Shown here: positions 1 through 32,089 of the stretch, piece after piece
Position numbering within the stretch: the stretch's first letter is position 1
Layout: each line of letters opens with the position of its first letter
NCBI RefSeq assembly: GCF_010015445.1
Contig: NC_053114.1
Location: 33,311,025-33,375,024 of the forward strand
Direction: 5' to 3'
Length of the DNA: 64,000 nucleotides
From: Perca fluviatilis
Lineage: Eukaryota > Chordata > Actinopteri > Perciformes > Percidae
Translations under genes and position numbers: made by a program
Notes under the pieces: generated by a model
Told to the model about the DNA's origin: nothing
Database searches by the model: none
The model's input: the letters and a program-made list of their open reading frames with translations, nothing else

Positions 1-740
1 CTTAGTGGTTGTGTCAGCAAGGTAGATAGAAAGAAATAGAAATCTTTAGCCAAATAATCACAAATTCAATACAGGAATTTATTTTACTTCATAATTATTA
101 CTTAGGTAGCCTATCTTTGAAGTAAAAAAAGAAATTCTACAAAGGAAGGGAAAAAGATCAATAAAGAATTCTCAAAGAAGGCTGGCTTGCCCAGGGCCAG
201 GACAGCTCAGTGACGTCTTTCTCCCATCACGTCCCGCTGTCTCTCCTACCTACACCGGCCTCCGCACACCCTGTCCCCCCTCCCCTTCTACCTGCCTGCG
301 TAGTGCTGCTGTGCATGAGGAGACAGCAGAGAGGGGAGGGGCTGCTCCTCAGTCACAGAACAGAAGAGATAGGCGACTGTTTTGGTGGCCACAGGAGAGA
401 AATACCTTGCGTGCTCGCTGGACAATACTTGCGTCTTTTCTACAGAAAGTCGCCAGATTTGTCGCTAGTCGCTTTTGTGAAAAAAAAAAAGGGGGTCTGA
501 AAATTTGCTAAATCTAGAGACAAAGTCGCTAAGTTGGCAACACCGTCACCAACAGCGTCAGCCCGGTGTGCAACAGTAATAGTCCTCTGTGCGGAAACAC
601 CGTGAGTGATACAACATTGCAACCTTTTCCTGGAGAAACACCTGAGAGACTTCTCAGCTGGGGCAACAAGACCCTTTGTGTGACTGTTGTCTCTCTTTTG
701 TACTGTTGCTTTCTCTTCTACAGTAGGCCTATTGTATAAA

Positions 741-1605
741 TTACTTGAAAGCAATACTTGAGTAAAAGTACAAGTATCTTAACTGAAAATGACTTTACAC
801 TATTGGCGTTTTTCCATTACATGGTACCTGCTCGACTCGCCTCGACTCGACGCACTGTGCGTCCGTTTTCCATTGCAGATTTTAGTACCGCCTCAGCGTG
901 GCTGGTCGTCAGCAGCGCCGCAGTAAACTGTCGTGACCTAACACATAGAATGTCGAAGATGTGTTGTTTGTTGCTGCAGCCAGAAGACACATTTTGTTTC
1001 AAATGAAGTTGGAGGCAGCAAAAAAAAAACACAGCTGGCTAAACTATTTAAAAATGGCGAGTTTGTTCAGGACACCCCCCTTTGTCGCTTTCACGTCACC
1101 TTTTGGTATCGCCGCAGCTCGCTTGGAACCTCGACTGAGGTGGTACTAAAAAAAGTACCTGTTGGCAGGTACCAGGTACTTTTTTTCGTAATGGAAAACC
1201 AAAAAAGGCGAGTGGAGTCGAGGTGAGTCGAGCAGGTACCATGTAATGGAAAAGCGCCATATCAGTCATTATGTTTCCTCCTCTTCTTCTTTAGTTTTGG
1301 CCTATGTTTTTTTTGTCGCTTGGCAACAAACTGGAATGGAGCGTGCATTATCTTGGCAATTTAGGAGCAATGATTCGCCAAACCTGCTTTTTTTCCAGTG
1401 TACTGATTTTATTTTGTAGTAACGAGTAACTAAGATGCTTAGGGGAAATATAGTGGAGTAAAAGTATACATTTTATTTAGAAACCGTAGTGGAGTAACAG
1501 TAAAAGTTTCCAGAAATATAAATAACAAAGTAAAGTACAGATACGTAAAAATTCTAAAAAGTACAGTAGTGAAGTATTTGTACTTTGTTACATTACAACA
1601 CTGCT
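741..1605. repeat. Dispersed 'TACTTGAGTAAAAGTA' repeat, split by a MITE
   Basis: The left part (ATACTTGAGTAAAAGTACAA) and right part (AGTGGAGTAAAAGTATA ... TTTGTTACATTACAACACTG) flank the MITE at 804-1259. A second copy, opposite in order of motifs, lies at 40935-41230 in wdr76 intron 2. Confidence 0.6.
804..1259. mobile_element. 456-bp MITE with long inverted ends
   Basis: Ends start TGGCG and share TTCCATTACATGGTACC plus a stretch of repeated CGACTC units. An internal palindrome (AAGTACCTG / CAGGTACTT, about 1145-1189) adds a second hairpin. It interrupts an older repeat spanning about 741-1605. Confidence 0.75.
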
Positions 1606-2115
1606 CTTCTACTATATTATTTGTTCACCTTTCCTTTATCATTTGTCTCAATTGTATAATTGCTTTCTCTTCTGTCCAATGCCCCTCCTCTTTTTTCTCC
1701 AAAAACCTTCCTTACCAGTTACAGCGTTAAAGCAGTGGTGAGCACTCAGAGTACGGTTGTCTCTATAACTCTTATGGGTTTCCTTCTCAGGGCCATTTCT
1801 TCACCATGCTATCTCTATAATGGAGCCCCCGGGAGCCTGAGCCAGTAACTAAACGAGAAAGGATTTACACAACTGAGCACTGATGGTGAACGCAGTCCCA
1901 GCATCGCTGAGACCAAGGGCAATAAGATGGCAGCCTGCTGACAGTGAACATCTTCTTAAGAAGATCGCTGTCTTTCCGTCTTGCACCTAAGGGGGTTTTA
2001 GGGGCATGTGAGTGAACATAAAAAGGCTCTGTAGAGATGTACGCTAAATATATAGTAGCGTAAAGTCATACCTGAAAGCATGTTGTTGTCTCTCGGGGTG
2101 GTATTGCATTGTAAA

Positions 2116-2750
2116 TTAAAGATGCAGTAGGTAAGTCTTATAAAACTAACTTTCTGTCATATTTGCTGAAACTGACCCTATGTTCCAGTAGAACTACATT
2201 AATGTAATATAAAAAAAATCCAGCTCCTCTGGCACCACCTACAGCCTGTAGTGCGATTGGCAAAATTCCACCGCTCCCGGTTGATTTTCTCCAATCACGG
2301 CCACAGGGGGGGTCTATCTGCCTGTCAATCACTGCTCAGGCATGTACACACATATAATAGCATTCTTTTTTAGGTTTCCCTAAACTCGGGTGAATATTGG
2401 AGTGGCTTTTCAGAGGTGGCGTGAGCTCTGGGAGTTTAAAGATCTGAAGAACGATGCAGATGTAGCCACATTTCTTCTCAACAGGTAACATAATTACCAT
2501 GAATGATTTATCTTTCACTTGGTTATTAGTAGTCAAAAGTCCACAAAGCTACGTTGGTGAGGATAATAGTAACGTTTGCACAGTGGTCGGTCTGATATGA
2601 TGCTGAAATGGCTAACGCTAGCCTGCTAGTTAGCGTCGTTTTACGGTTGGTGAGCTTCAGCAGAAAGGGGGGAGGGACTGAGAAGTTGTCGATGTTCAAA
2701 TTTGTTGGCAAAGTCCTGGATCTTCACAATCTTACCTACAGCAGCTTTAA
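2116..2750. mobile_element. MITE with TTAAAG ends
   Basis: TTAAAGATGCAGTAGGTAAG at the left end is nearly the reverse complement of the right end CTTACCTACAGCAGCTTTAA. The left end recurs at 13970, where TTAAAGCTACAGTTGGTAAA is followed by the same kind of sequence. Confidence 0.7.
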
Positions 2751-3059
2751 GAAGCTCTTTAGTTTGAAAACTTATTAACATGTTTTAAGTTCTACAACCT
2801 TAACAATCTCAATGGTAATGTTAGAAAACAGTAACGTTTAAAGTTATAGTTCAACCTGTTGATAAACCCAAATATTCACTTTTTCACAAAGAATTAGATG
2901 AAGGATATATATCACTTTCATGGCTTTGATCTGAGTATGGTGCTAAAGCCAGAAGCAGCTTAGCCTAGCTTAGCATGAAGACTAAAGCAGGGGGAAACTA
3001 GCCTGGCTATGTCCAAATTTCTGTCTACCAACACTTATAAAGCCCTGTGATTAACACAT

Positions 3060-3314
3060 TGTCTGTCCAATCTGAGTTTTTTCTCGCACAACAATGTAGA
3101 ACACATGTTCTACCAAAACAAGTTCCTTCCCGAGGCTATTTTGCAGCGGCACCAGGGCCCCATGTGGCGCCTAGCGCCAGCCAACACAATTGTGATTGGT
3201 TTAAAGAAATGCCAATAAATGAGAGCACGTGTTTCTCCCATTCCAGATTGCTGTGTGGACTTGCCAGACCCTCCTATGCAGAGCTGTAGACGAAGGTCTG
3301 GCAATGCGAGACTA
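3060..3314 (+). repeat. Copy of the ~460-bp 'AGTCT' family, 5'-truncated
   Basis: Carries the family marks TGTCCAATCTGAGTTTT, CCAAAACAAGTTCCTTCC and TGTGATTGGTTTAAAGAAAT and ends AAGGTCTGGCAATGCGAGACT. Five other copies lie in this window. Confidence 0.75.
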
Positions 3315-3949
3315 TGCTAAGCTAAACTGAACTAATCGCCTCCTGTTTCCATAGCGCACAGACATAAGAGTGACATCAGTCTTTTCATCTAACTATCAGC
3401 AATAAAGTGAGTAAAAGCATATAATTTCACCACCGGATCAATAAAGTCTCCTTTTTATCCACTTTAATACATCATAGATTATTTATAATATTTTGTATAA
3501 TTAAAACGTACAATAGTGAAGTAGGAGAAAATGAAAATACTCAATTAGAATTACCTTACAGTTGTATTGAAGTACGGCATAGTTACTTTCCACGGCTGAT
3601 AAAATGCAATGGTATTTACGTGTAGCAAGCCTAAACATTAGTCTACACAGCAGCTCAGACACACTGCTGTCCGCGCTGACGTACCGTCACCTGTTGGGAC
3701 ACAGATGTTGTCCGTACCGTCTCTGGTTCTGGCTCTGACCACGGCAACAGGGACTGGACAGCTCGCTTCAACGCAACGTAATAACTCCTGAAAATAATGT
3801 CCATCTCGCAAATGTATCTGTCTCTGCAGTCATCTCTGACCATCGAACACAGCAACAGGAAATAATACTCACGGCTTTTCTTTTTTTTCTGTGAAGAAAT
3901 GTTTGTTGTTGTTGGTGAATTCTTAAAAAAAAAAACACCACTAAATGTT

Positions 3950-4096
3950 TCGTTGAAATGCTTTGTAACTCGCATTACTGAGATTGTAACGGGTATAATA
4001 TTACCGAAATTTTATTAGTTATATTACTGCGTTATAGCAAAAAGGAATACATTACTGTAATTGCGTTACTTTTGTAACGCGTTACTCCCAACACTG
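3950..4096 (-). repeat. Teleost 'AGTGTTGGGAGTAACGCGTTAC' repeat end
   Basis: On the minus strand it begins CCAGTGTTGGGAGTAACG and continues with TTACAAAAGTAACGCAATT. This is a common fish dispersed repeat; its far boundary is unclear. Confidence 0.55.
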
Positions 4097-4741
4097 GAAT
4101 CTAAAGTATAAAGACAATGTTTATTAAAATGTTTATGCAAGTTCTGCTCAAGAAGAGTCAAGAAAGTACTTTTCACTTTCACTTGAAAGAAAAAGAAAAT
4201 GTTAAAGCAATTACAGTGTGAAAGCCAAGGTAAATAAAACAGACATTCTTACAGCATTATTCCACACACAGTTGTTGGCAGAGTTATGTTGAGGTTAAAT
4301 CAGGGGACGAGTAATATAGCCTTGAATAATTAAAATAAGTGCCCAATGCTGTGCAGCAATAATTAATCACTAGCATAAAGCCAAATGTAAAGTAATGACT
4401 GTGCAGCAAAATAAAGATCCAATCTTTTACAGTTTTTTGGAATTACTTAGAGATGAGTGATTCTAATATATAGGCAGTAGTATGAGTCATCCTAATAGTT
4501 TTTGAAAAAACTAAAATTAACTGATGAATGTGATTGGTAGAAATACCAAGTTCTCACTGAATTAGCCTAAAATCTAAAAGAAAAAGGCACCACCTTAATA
4601 AAGAGAATTGGCCTGCATATTCTGCTAATTTGTTCATTCATTTCAACTCTACCAATACAACCTTCTTTACCCTACAGTGCACATTACATTCATGGTACCA
4701 CTGTTACATCACCAAGTTGTTGGTACCTTCTGTTCATTACT

Positions 4742-5252
4742 TTAAAGTGCTCATATTATGCTTTTTTTCTTTTTATTGTGTTATATATTTTGTTGTGCAT
4801 GTAATAGGTTTACAAAGTGAAAAAGCCCAAAGTCCCCCCCCAAAGGGACTTACCATCTCCAACAGAAAACCCTGTTCACAAACTGCTCCAAACAGCTCTA
4901 TTATAGTCCAGCCTTTACTTCCGTGACAAACGTGCGTCAATTTGTAACACACGTTATAATGCTCGCCTAGCTGCTAGCGTGGCACGCCCTCATACTCTGC
5001 TTCTGACTAGCTAGCAGTGCTTACCTAGCTACTGCACATGTGCAACTCCCAACAAAGATGGAACAGAAGTGTGATGCCTCACTCTGTAGCTAAAACGAAA
5101 GCCCAACACACAGGGTGAAAAAAGGAGCTGCAGCAATGTGTAGTACAACAAAAATGTAGTGTTTTTTCAAAATGAAACCACATAAACCCTTTCTGGTACA
5201 ACCTCTAAATACAGTTATGAACCTGAAAATGAGCATAATATGGGCACTTTAA
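4742..5252. mobile_element. 511-bp MITE with TTAAAGTGCTCATATTATG ends
   Basis: The 19-base left end is matched by the complementary right end CATAATATGGGCACTTTAA. There is no open frame, so it is non-autonomous. Confidence 0.8.
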
Positions 5253-6186
5253 GGTCAAAATGGCTACACAACACACCTGATTAACTACTCGACCTATCTG
5301 CAGATGGCATTTTAATATAATTGATTAAACGCTTTCGTTAGATTGTCAGGGAAGGCATGTAGAGTGTACATCTTCTAATACAGCTGCTGACTGACAGGAG
5401 CATCAACTACGGTTTTTCACTTCCATGCCTGCTCTCCAGAGTATGGAAAGTACACATTACCATATCATAAGATTATAGTAAGCCATTTACAGGCTTTGCT
5501 GCTCGCAGCCTTGGAGGCAGCAACTTTAAGAACAGTGAAAATCAGCATAAAGATCATGCAGTGAAGCACTGAAATATGCTAACTATCAACACTGCAGTTG
5601 AGCCACAAAGAAGAGGGCATTGTTTAAGACCACCATAAACCATTCATCGACTTAAAACCTGCTACCCAGGAGCTTAGAGCTGTATGGAGATACAAAACCA
5701 CTGTGCAGCACCAGTTTTAACAGGCACTACCATAGAACCCTTTCAGGACCATTCACTTAGCTGTTGCAATTTCCATTCTGTAGTTCAAAATGACACCATC
5801 TTTTATTGATGTGGTGTTTCCCAAGCTGATATGGAACCCCTCTCAATAATTAATCTGATGCAAGGCTTAAAGGTCCAGGCCAAGAGAGTGGCATGCTGCT
5901 GCTCCTCTAAGGACCACAGTGATCATTTGGCCAAAGTCTCGGTTATTTCCATCTATCCATTTATCACTTTTATTATAGGTGTGATTAAAACCCTGCGTGT
6001 GCTTCCATAAAGGACTTACGGGCCTTTGCTTGTTTAATACATTCCTCTTCCACTGACAGGCCTGCACTAATCTCATTTCCCCATGAGTCACTGTGGCTAA
6101 TATAACGGCTTCCCACTGCACACACCCCCATACTATTACTACTCTTATCACTAACATATCACATTTCTCATAAGAAACATATTACA

Positions 6187-6350
6187 TGGGCGCTTGGGAA
6201 GCTCACCTGGTAGAGCGTGCGCCCATGTGCAGAGGCTTAGTCCTTGACACAGCGGTCGGGGGCTCGGTTCCGACCTGTGGCCCTTTGCTTGCTTTCATGT
6301 CTGAATGTGTCCTGTCTAATAAAGGCCTAAAATGCCACTAAACAATCTTT
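6187..6350 (+). repeat. tRNA-derived SINE
   Basis: The head is tRNA-like, with an A-box region (CCTGGTAGAGCGTG) and a B box (GGTTCCGACC) about 55 bases later. A body with GGCCCTTTGCT and an A-rich tail follow. The tail body recurs in reverse at 51716-51858. Confidence 0.7.
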
Positions 6351-9300
6351 TAAAAAAAGAAGAAAAAGAAAAATAGTATTACATACATGAATACGGTGCA
6401 GCATGTGCAGGTGCACACATTTTTGCTGGTTACTCGTACCGCTACAACTACCAAAAGCCTAACGACTGCTGTTACTAGCAGTTACCTTTTAATATTACTA
6501 CTGCTACTGGCACAATTTCAGTGTCTGCTTTTTAACTTTCTTCAATTTGCCAGGGCTAGTTATTAAAATCAATTTTCTACTGCTTAACTGAGTCCAGGTT
6601 GCTGTGGCAGACACCCATGTCCTCAGACACGCGCTTCAACTCCTCCTGTGGGATTCCGATTCCGATTTACCCAAAATGCCTTCAAAGGGATCCATCCAGG
6701 AGCAGAGGTATGCTGATGCCCAAACCATCTTAACTGGCTCCTTCCAGTGTCAAGGTGCAGCAATGCTACACCAAGCTCCTTTTTCTAAAGGGTGTGCTCA
6801 AGAGACCCTACAAAGGAAGGTAATTTTGGCTGCTTGCATCAACAATTGTATTATTTTAGTCACTAAAGCTCATGCCAGTTGGTAAGAGTTGGAATGTCTG
6901 CTCATTTCGCTTCATTTGTCTCATACTTCATCTTACCCTTGCTCATGAGCAGGACCTTGAGATACAATTTTTACCATTATCTGGGGGACTATCATGGCCT
7001 CTTGACTCACTCTCTGTTTTCTTCTCACTCTGCTGAAAACCACTCCTTGTCAGAGTACAACACCCACTGACGATGCACTTGACTTATTTGATGCCAATGA
7101 CGTGGACACAACGTTTTCTCTGGTTACAAGCCTCAAATGGCTCGTAGCAGTTGCCCCGCAACCCTATTTTCCCACAGCTACTTCTCAAGGGAAACTGTCA
7201 TAATTATTTACATCCACAAAGCATGTGTAGACTGGATGAGCAAACTCTTATAAACTATCCAAGGTCCTTGGAGGTAAGAGTAAAGAGCTGATCCACAAAG
7301 AATGGAATGTGCATTCTCCCTCCTGAATTTAAGGGTTTGATGATCTGTGACAGTCTCCTCTCCCCCACAAGCCCCATCAGTCTGGTCAAAGCCCTGCCTC
7401 CTCATCCTGAGTCATAGGAGCATCTTTGAGGCCAACTCAAAGTTCGTCTTGGTAATCTCCTCAAACGTCTCCCACATCTGAGTCTCAAAAGCTGCATATT
7501 TTGTTGTCAAGTTACCAACAACTTAAAATCAATATCCATTAGGTGTTTAGATTATTTTGTCTAGCTCATAAAGGGGAGCACCACTTACGTTAATAATTCC
7601 AATATGTTATTTCCATCGCCTAGACAAGTTTTTGTTTTTGTGAACATTAGCATTTCTTTCTCTAACTAGCACTCTAGTTTTTGGATTTGAGGAAGAGTTG
7701 TTTATCTTTTCAAATATGTTTGGACTGTCTTAGACTACAGGAATAACGTGAATGAATTTGGAAAATGGGCGTAGTTCCCCTTTACTTTCAGTTGTATCCA
7801 GAAGTGCAACATGGTCTTCTCAGCCAAACAGCCCACTTACTGTACGTGGTACTGTAGCTTGAACAATGTTTATTTGGATCTCATACACACCTGGACGTGC
7901 ATACATATATAGCACATAGAGAGCAGGGCCTTCAGGCTATTTGTCCTGATCAGTGGAATCAAAAACCAGACTTTAATGACTTCCCCATGAACTAGATGGA
8001 AGCTGACAAGACAATCATGGCCCCAGCTCCTTTATTTTTGTCAAAGGTCCCAGCATACACTGTGCAATGACATCACTTACTCATCACGTTTAAGTTTTAG
8101 TTTTAAGTTTTAGTTTTACATTTATATCACATTTCAAGATGTGTATTGATGAATTGTACTTAAGTGCTGTTTGCTAACTATGATAATTAGTTAGCAGGAC
8201 TGGTTAATGTGGCAGAAATGTCTATCATGATTTTATTGGTTGATATATACCACAATTTAAATAATTTAATTGATCGAAAAAGGCCTTTAGCTCTTGAGTG
8301 ATAATGACAGATCAACCTCAGTAGTATTTTATTTTGTGTTAGAAATTTGACCACATTAGGAAAGTGTGATTTGAGCAGCTGAGGAAGCTGTACTCAGGGT
8401 GAGTTTGGAAAGCAGGTGATGATTGGGGTTTAATTACTTGTTGGTTTGATTGACTGGATGGAAACACCATTCATCAAAACTATACTGTAAATATGTTGTG
8501 GGGCAAGTTTAACAGATATAACCCTAATTAATCTTACATGAGGGGCATCAACTGTCACCGCTACAGCGATTGTCAGTACAGGAAAACGGGCTGACATTAA
8601 GCTCATTAATAGTTCCACAATGTGCATAATTTTACTCAGCTGGCACTTTTTAAAGCTTTTCCTGCCTTTTTAAAAAGTTTATAACGAAAATGTAACATTT
8701 GCTCACCTGCAGTACTGTGTAATGGATTGGATTCATGGCTACAGTTCACAGATTTGCACAATGTGGTGCATCATAAAAAAATTGTTTCTACGGTCAGTGT
8801 AAAGTCCTTGTTTTAGATATAAAACAACAATCATTCCCACTGAAAAGCCTATTGTATAAGTTCTAACTGTATAGCCATTTATCTTAATGGCAGGTTATTT
8901 TATTTCCTGATTCCCTGATATTTCGGCAGTAAAAAGGTTTTAATCTTAGGATAGCATGGATTTAATCATTTCCCCCGCAGCAAAATAACAACCTAAGTGA
9001 GAGAAAACTGTGAGAAGCAATTCCCCCCACTGAAATTACATGACCACAAACCACATAAAAAATCTACAGTTTATCTACTCAAAAACAATTTTTAAAAAAG
9101 TGCTTCAACTGGCAACATATAGCATTCCCTCTCTGCAGCCACCAGTGTATTGCAGCTTGGCTTTGGGTTTAAATCTCATAAGGATGTTGAAGAACACTTA
9201 ACTTCGGATCAATAATGTTTCTGCCTCAGAGCCTGCCTTTGTGTCCCAGTGGAGCCTCATTCAGCTCACAGAAGTTCAGTGTGTCTCATCAGTATGCAAC

Positions 9301-9791
9301 ACAACACCACATATACAGTACATTAGAAGTGTTTGGTCAGCTGCCTATGGGCAAGAGAGACTCTGCTGCTTTATTCTATCGCTGTTTAGTCCAGCCAGGC
9401 AATGAGCACGGAGCAAAGTAAGACTGCGCTTTGATCTCATCGTTATAAACCGCATCAGAGTGCAGAGTCAGGTAAATTACCAGGAACATTAGGATTACCT
9501 GCACTCATTGTAATGCACAATAGAAGACTCCAGATCGTACCATTTAAAATCTGTTGTAACAGCTGATAAATCCATCGTAGAAAGTGTGTGCTTACACTGT
9601 TTTTGTGAGTGAGGACATTTTTGTCAAGGAGTTCTGAATTCTTTATTAATTTCCTTTTCGTTTATTTGCTGAAGTGACTGAGATGAGTCTCCCTGCCTGT
9701 GTTGTTGTTTCATAACTACTAACTTGGACGTGGGTCATCAGTAACCTCTTAAACACACACGCACACACATGCACATAGAAATGTAGACAGA

Positions 9792-9826
9792 TATACCACA
9801 CACACACACACACACACGCACACACA
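9792..9826. repeat. Short CA microsatellite
   Basis: Interrupted CA/CACG dinucleotide repeat in frmd5 intron 1. Confidence 0.8.
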
Positions 9827-10540
9827 TATAAATACACTGGTGCACAGTTCACACAGAAGGAAAAGGCAGTTTCAACATGATTAATTGGGAAGGCTTTTTT
9901 TGGGCACTGCTGTAGTTTACACTACAGTGCACAGCAGATGGAGGGAGTGGGAGGTAAAGGCTATGAAAATGTTGTGGATCTAGAGGTTTCACAGGTGTAC
10001 CAAAGACATTTATAATAGAGCAAGAAGAATTGAGGCTTCTTGTGTGCATGTGTGAGACCGTGCGTTGTTGTGTGTGTTTCTATTTTTGCTGCTGTGCCAG
10101 TCAGCAGGCTTGTCCTGGTGAGTCAGGGTGTATGTGTTGACAGTGACATACAGACACACTGACAGAGGAGATGGAGGGTCAGCCCGGTGCATCCTGGGAA
10201 AGGTCTGGAAAGTGCATGGCTTGACCCAAGTGGACCTGATAGGTTTAGGTTGGGTTGTGCTTTGGTGTGCATTAAACATTGGTGGGTGACAAAAGTGGGT
10301 GCGTTAACTCATACGCATACCTCCTTGATGCCTCGGTGGTGTGCTTTGATGTAATATAATCTCTCCAATATTGCTCTTCAGATCCTTTGGCAGGTTTATC
10401 GTTACAGACACATGTTCTCTTTTAATCTACAAAGATTTAGTTTTAATTTTAGTTACACCTTGTATTTTAGTTTAATATTTTATTCAATATGTGTCTTCTT
10501 TAGTTTCAATAAAGTGCTGACACAGGCAGATACAGAATAC

Positions 10541-10868
10541 GTAGTCTATATCCACGACGTTTCATTTATGGAATTGTTCCGGTTCCGCTGGAGGTTCCGC
10601 CGGATGTCTTTCATTTTCGGCCGGATGTCCGTCATCTTCCGCTTTCTATGTGTTGGCGTTCTAAACTCTGAATGATTTATGAGGACTATGGTTAACTGCT
10701 CCTCAGATCTCTGCAGGGTAAATCCAGACAGCTAGTTAGACTATCTGTCCAATCTGAGTTTTCTGTTGCACGACAAAAACTACTTTTGAACATACACATA
10801 TTCCACCAAAACAAGTTCCTTCCCGAGGCTATTTTGCAGAGGTACCATTGCTCCGTCCGGCGCTTAGC
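10541..10868 (+). repeat. Copy of the 'AGTCT' family
   Basis: Begins AGTCTATATCCACGACG, then GATTTATGAGGACTATGGTTAA and CCAAAACAAGTTCCTTCC. It breaks off at CCGGCGCTTAGCA, so its last ~120 bases are missing. Confidence 0.8.
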
Positions 10869-11064
10869 ATTGAATTGACAGAAAGACTTGTACACACTAG
10901 TTGAAAATATTTCAACCTGATGGAAAACTTCATAAAATTAGAGATTAGAGAAAAAAGGAGAGAAATTATGGGATTATTCTACTTCAAACCACTGAGAAGT
11001 TCAACTTGATCTATAGTTGTTTATGCACACTGAGACAACCAGTCCGGTTGTTAGAGGAAAGTTA

Positions 11065-11372
11065 GTCTATATCCTTCGCGTTCCACTTACGGGACTGTTC
11101 CGGTGCTGCAGGAAATTCCTCTTTCTTGGTGTTGGAATTTTAAATTCGGTAGATTTATGAGGACTATTGTTGACTGCTCCTCAGATCTCTGCATGGTAAA
11201 TTGAGACAGCTAGCTAGACTATCTGTCCAATCAGAGTTTTCTCTCGCATGACTATTTTGCAGCGGCTCTCTGTGCGGAGTTTAGCACCGCCCATTGACGA
11301 TGGTTTAAAGAAATGTCAATAAACCAGAGCACGTTTTCCTCCCATCCCCGAATGCTATGTGGAGTAGCCAGA
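11065..11372 (+). repeat. Copy of the 'AGTCT' family, internally deleted
   Basis: Begins AGTCTATATCCTTCGCG and contains ATTTATGAGGACTATTG, CAATCAGAGTTTTCTCTCG and TGTCAATAAACCAGAGCACG. The middle with CAAAACAAGTTCC is absent. It lies about 200 bases from the previous copy. Confidence 0.75.
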
Positions 11373-11477
11373 TTATTTAGTATATAATTCAGATAATTAG
11401 TAAATTTTTCATTAAGCAACCATTCACAACATGGCTCTTTGGTCATGACAATAAGTGCAGTTTGACGTTGACAGTAG

Positions 11478-11880
11478 TAGGTCTGCATGATATGAGAAAA
11501 ATATGCGATAATGTTGAATATCGCAATAACGATATTACTTGCGATAAATATACAGATATAAAGTGTACTCAGTTCTGCATTTCTGCTGCCTTCAGTATCC
11601 TGCTAAAATACAAGAGATTGCTTGTTGAATTTAAAACAAATGAAAGGAAATTATTATTTTATTGAACAAATTGAACATTGAATTGAGTGTGAAAGGCACC
11701 ACTAAAAAAGAATGACAGTTACCTTTTAAAGTGCAGTTTTCTACTGATTTTTTCTTTCAACTAACACAAACAAATCTCTGAGTGTCTTTCGCGATATGTC
11801 ACAGCCTTTCGTGATGTGTTTTATTGCGCCAGTTGATATCGCGATGACGATAAATAAACAATATATTGTGCAACCCTATA
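11478..11880. mobile_element. hAT-like MITE with 8-bp flanking duplication
   Basis: Ends TAGGTCTGCATGATAT and the complement of TAGGGTTGCACAATAT. Both sides are flanked by GACAGTAG (11470-11477 and 11881-11888). The inside is AT-rich with several TCGCGATA-type words. Confidence 0.8.
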
Positions 11881-13529
11881 GACAGTAGTAGGTTTAACCC
11901 AGTCCAAAGAGGAACATTAGTATTATTTAAGTAATATGTTAAACCAATCTGATGTTGAGTGAAACAGAAGTGTGAACAGGCTTCATAATAAAGATTCTCA
12001 CATTGTCATATATACTGTAATTTGTCTCGACAGGGATTGTATTTAAAAATGTTTCATACATGGATCCTTCATTTATTCTCATGTCCTCTCTTTTTGATTG
12101 CTGTGCTGTGGCATGCTGTATTAATACAGATTAATCAGTGTCAACTGGCCTGGCTTGTTTTCTCTCTCTCCCTCCTCTTTTTTTCTCCCTCTCTTGATTT
12201 GGTTTTGTCTTTCTCTTCTCTTTTTCCCCTTCCGTTCTCATATATCTGCCTTTGACTTTCTCTGACTATGCAGTTTTGAGTCACTTATGGGAATGCAGTG
12301 TCTCTTCTGAAGGGCATTTTAGAATATTTGTCCTTTGCCACTATAGTAAGAAAACCTATAGCCTATATGTAGAGTGAACACAGTTGGAGAAATCGGTTCA
12401 ATTCAACCCACAGTCTGCATGGTGTCGAAAACAGTTACTTTAGTTTCCACACATGTATGTATGCTTAGATTGTAAGCGGTATGTGTAAAATGGTTGGGGA
12501 TGTCAGTGGGGAAAACATTAGATGTCTGTATGTCAATTTAATGTATGCTGAACTATTCCATAAAACTATTTCAGTTGATTTGGAGAAGGCTGACACGGAG
12601 CTAAACTAGCTAACTTCAAGGTGCCCTTAACATACCAATCTCTACCTTGCTTTTAATGAGATGACGCAGATGATATTTGCAGGAATGTCATTATCAAGTG
12701 ACCTATTTCTTTAATATGTTGCACCCTCCTCCCCTCAATCATCTGAACTGCATGTGTTGGAGCCTGTTTGAATCACTTTTCAGAGTTCCGAGTTGAATTT
12801 TACTGGCTATGCATTTGTAACCAAAGCTCCAGTCGCTGGCTCATGTTGTTTATGCATTCAGTGGCAGCCTTGTTTGCTGTACCTTATTGTTGCAGTTCAA
12901 GCTAAATAAAGACATTATTAAATTGTGTTTTTAATGAGTCTGTTGGGGCCGACGCAGCAAGGGCCCTGCTTACACTGCCCTGCTTACACTGCCAGCATAG
13001 CAGGTCTGTTTCCTCACTCACATCAGATCAAGACTATATAGTACATTTGAATTAGGTTAGTTATTTTGAACAATTTATTTCATCAACCTTGTTAAAAATA
13101 TAAACCTTGTATTTCTAGGTTCTTGAATTATACAAAAGATATAAAAAGTATTCATATCTTTGGATGGGTCAGGTTTTAGCAATGCATTGCATGACAAGGG
13201 ATTCCTCTCCTTTTCAGCCTGCCTTTGCGCACACCTTGTCTCACTGCTTTTCCAGTTCTTTTTCTGCAGCAGAAACCTCTTAAAGCTTTCGCAGGTGGCT
13301 GCTGCCTCGATATAAATATTTGATAGTCCTCATATATCTCCCTTGAGGGTAGTAAATATTAAAACACTTTCTGGTGGCTGTTTTGACTTCTCAGAGGCTC
13401 CAAAAAACTTCCTAATGAGAAGGAAAAATAAATCATTTTTGATGTGACACTATCGATATGTTTTAAAAATGTCTTCTAGATTGATGTGTGAACGTGTTGT
13501 TGTTTGCTGCCCTACCTGGCAGAGTGTAG

Positions 13530-32089
<18,560 letters not shown>

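Noticed and set aside
6187..6350. Possible real tRNA gene
   Set aside because: Only the A- and B-box regions are tRNA-like; no cloverleaf, and the tail is shared with the relic at 51716.
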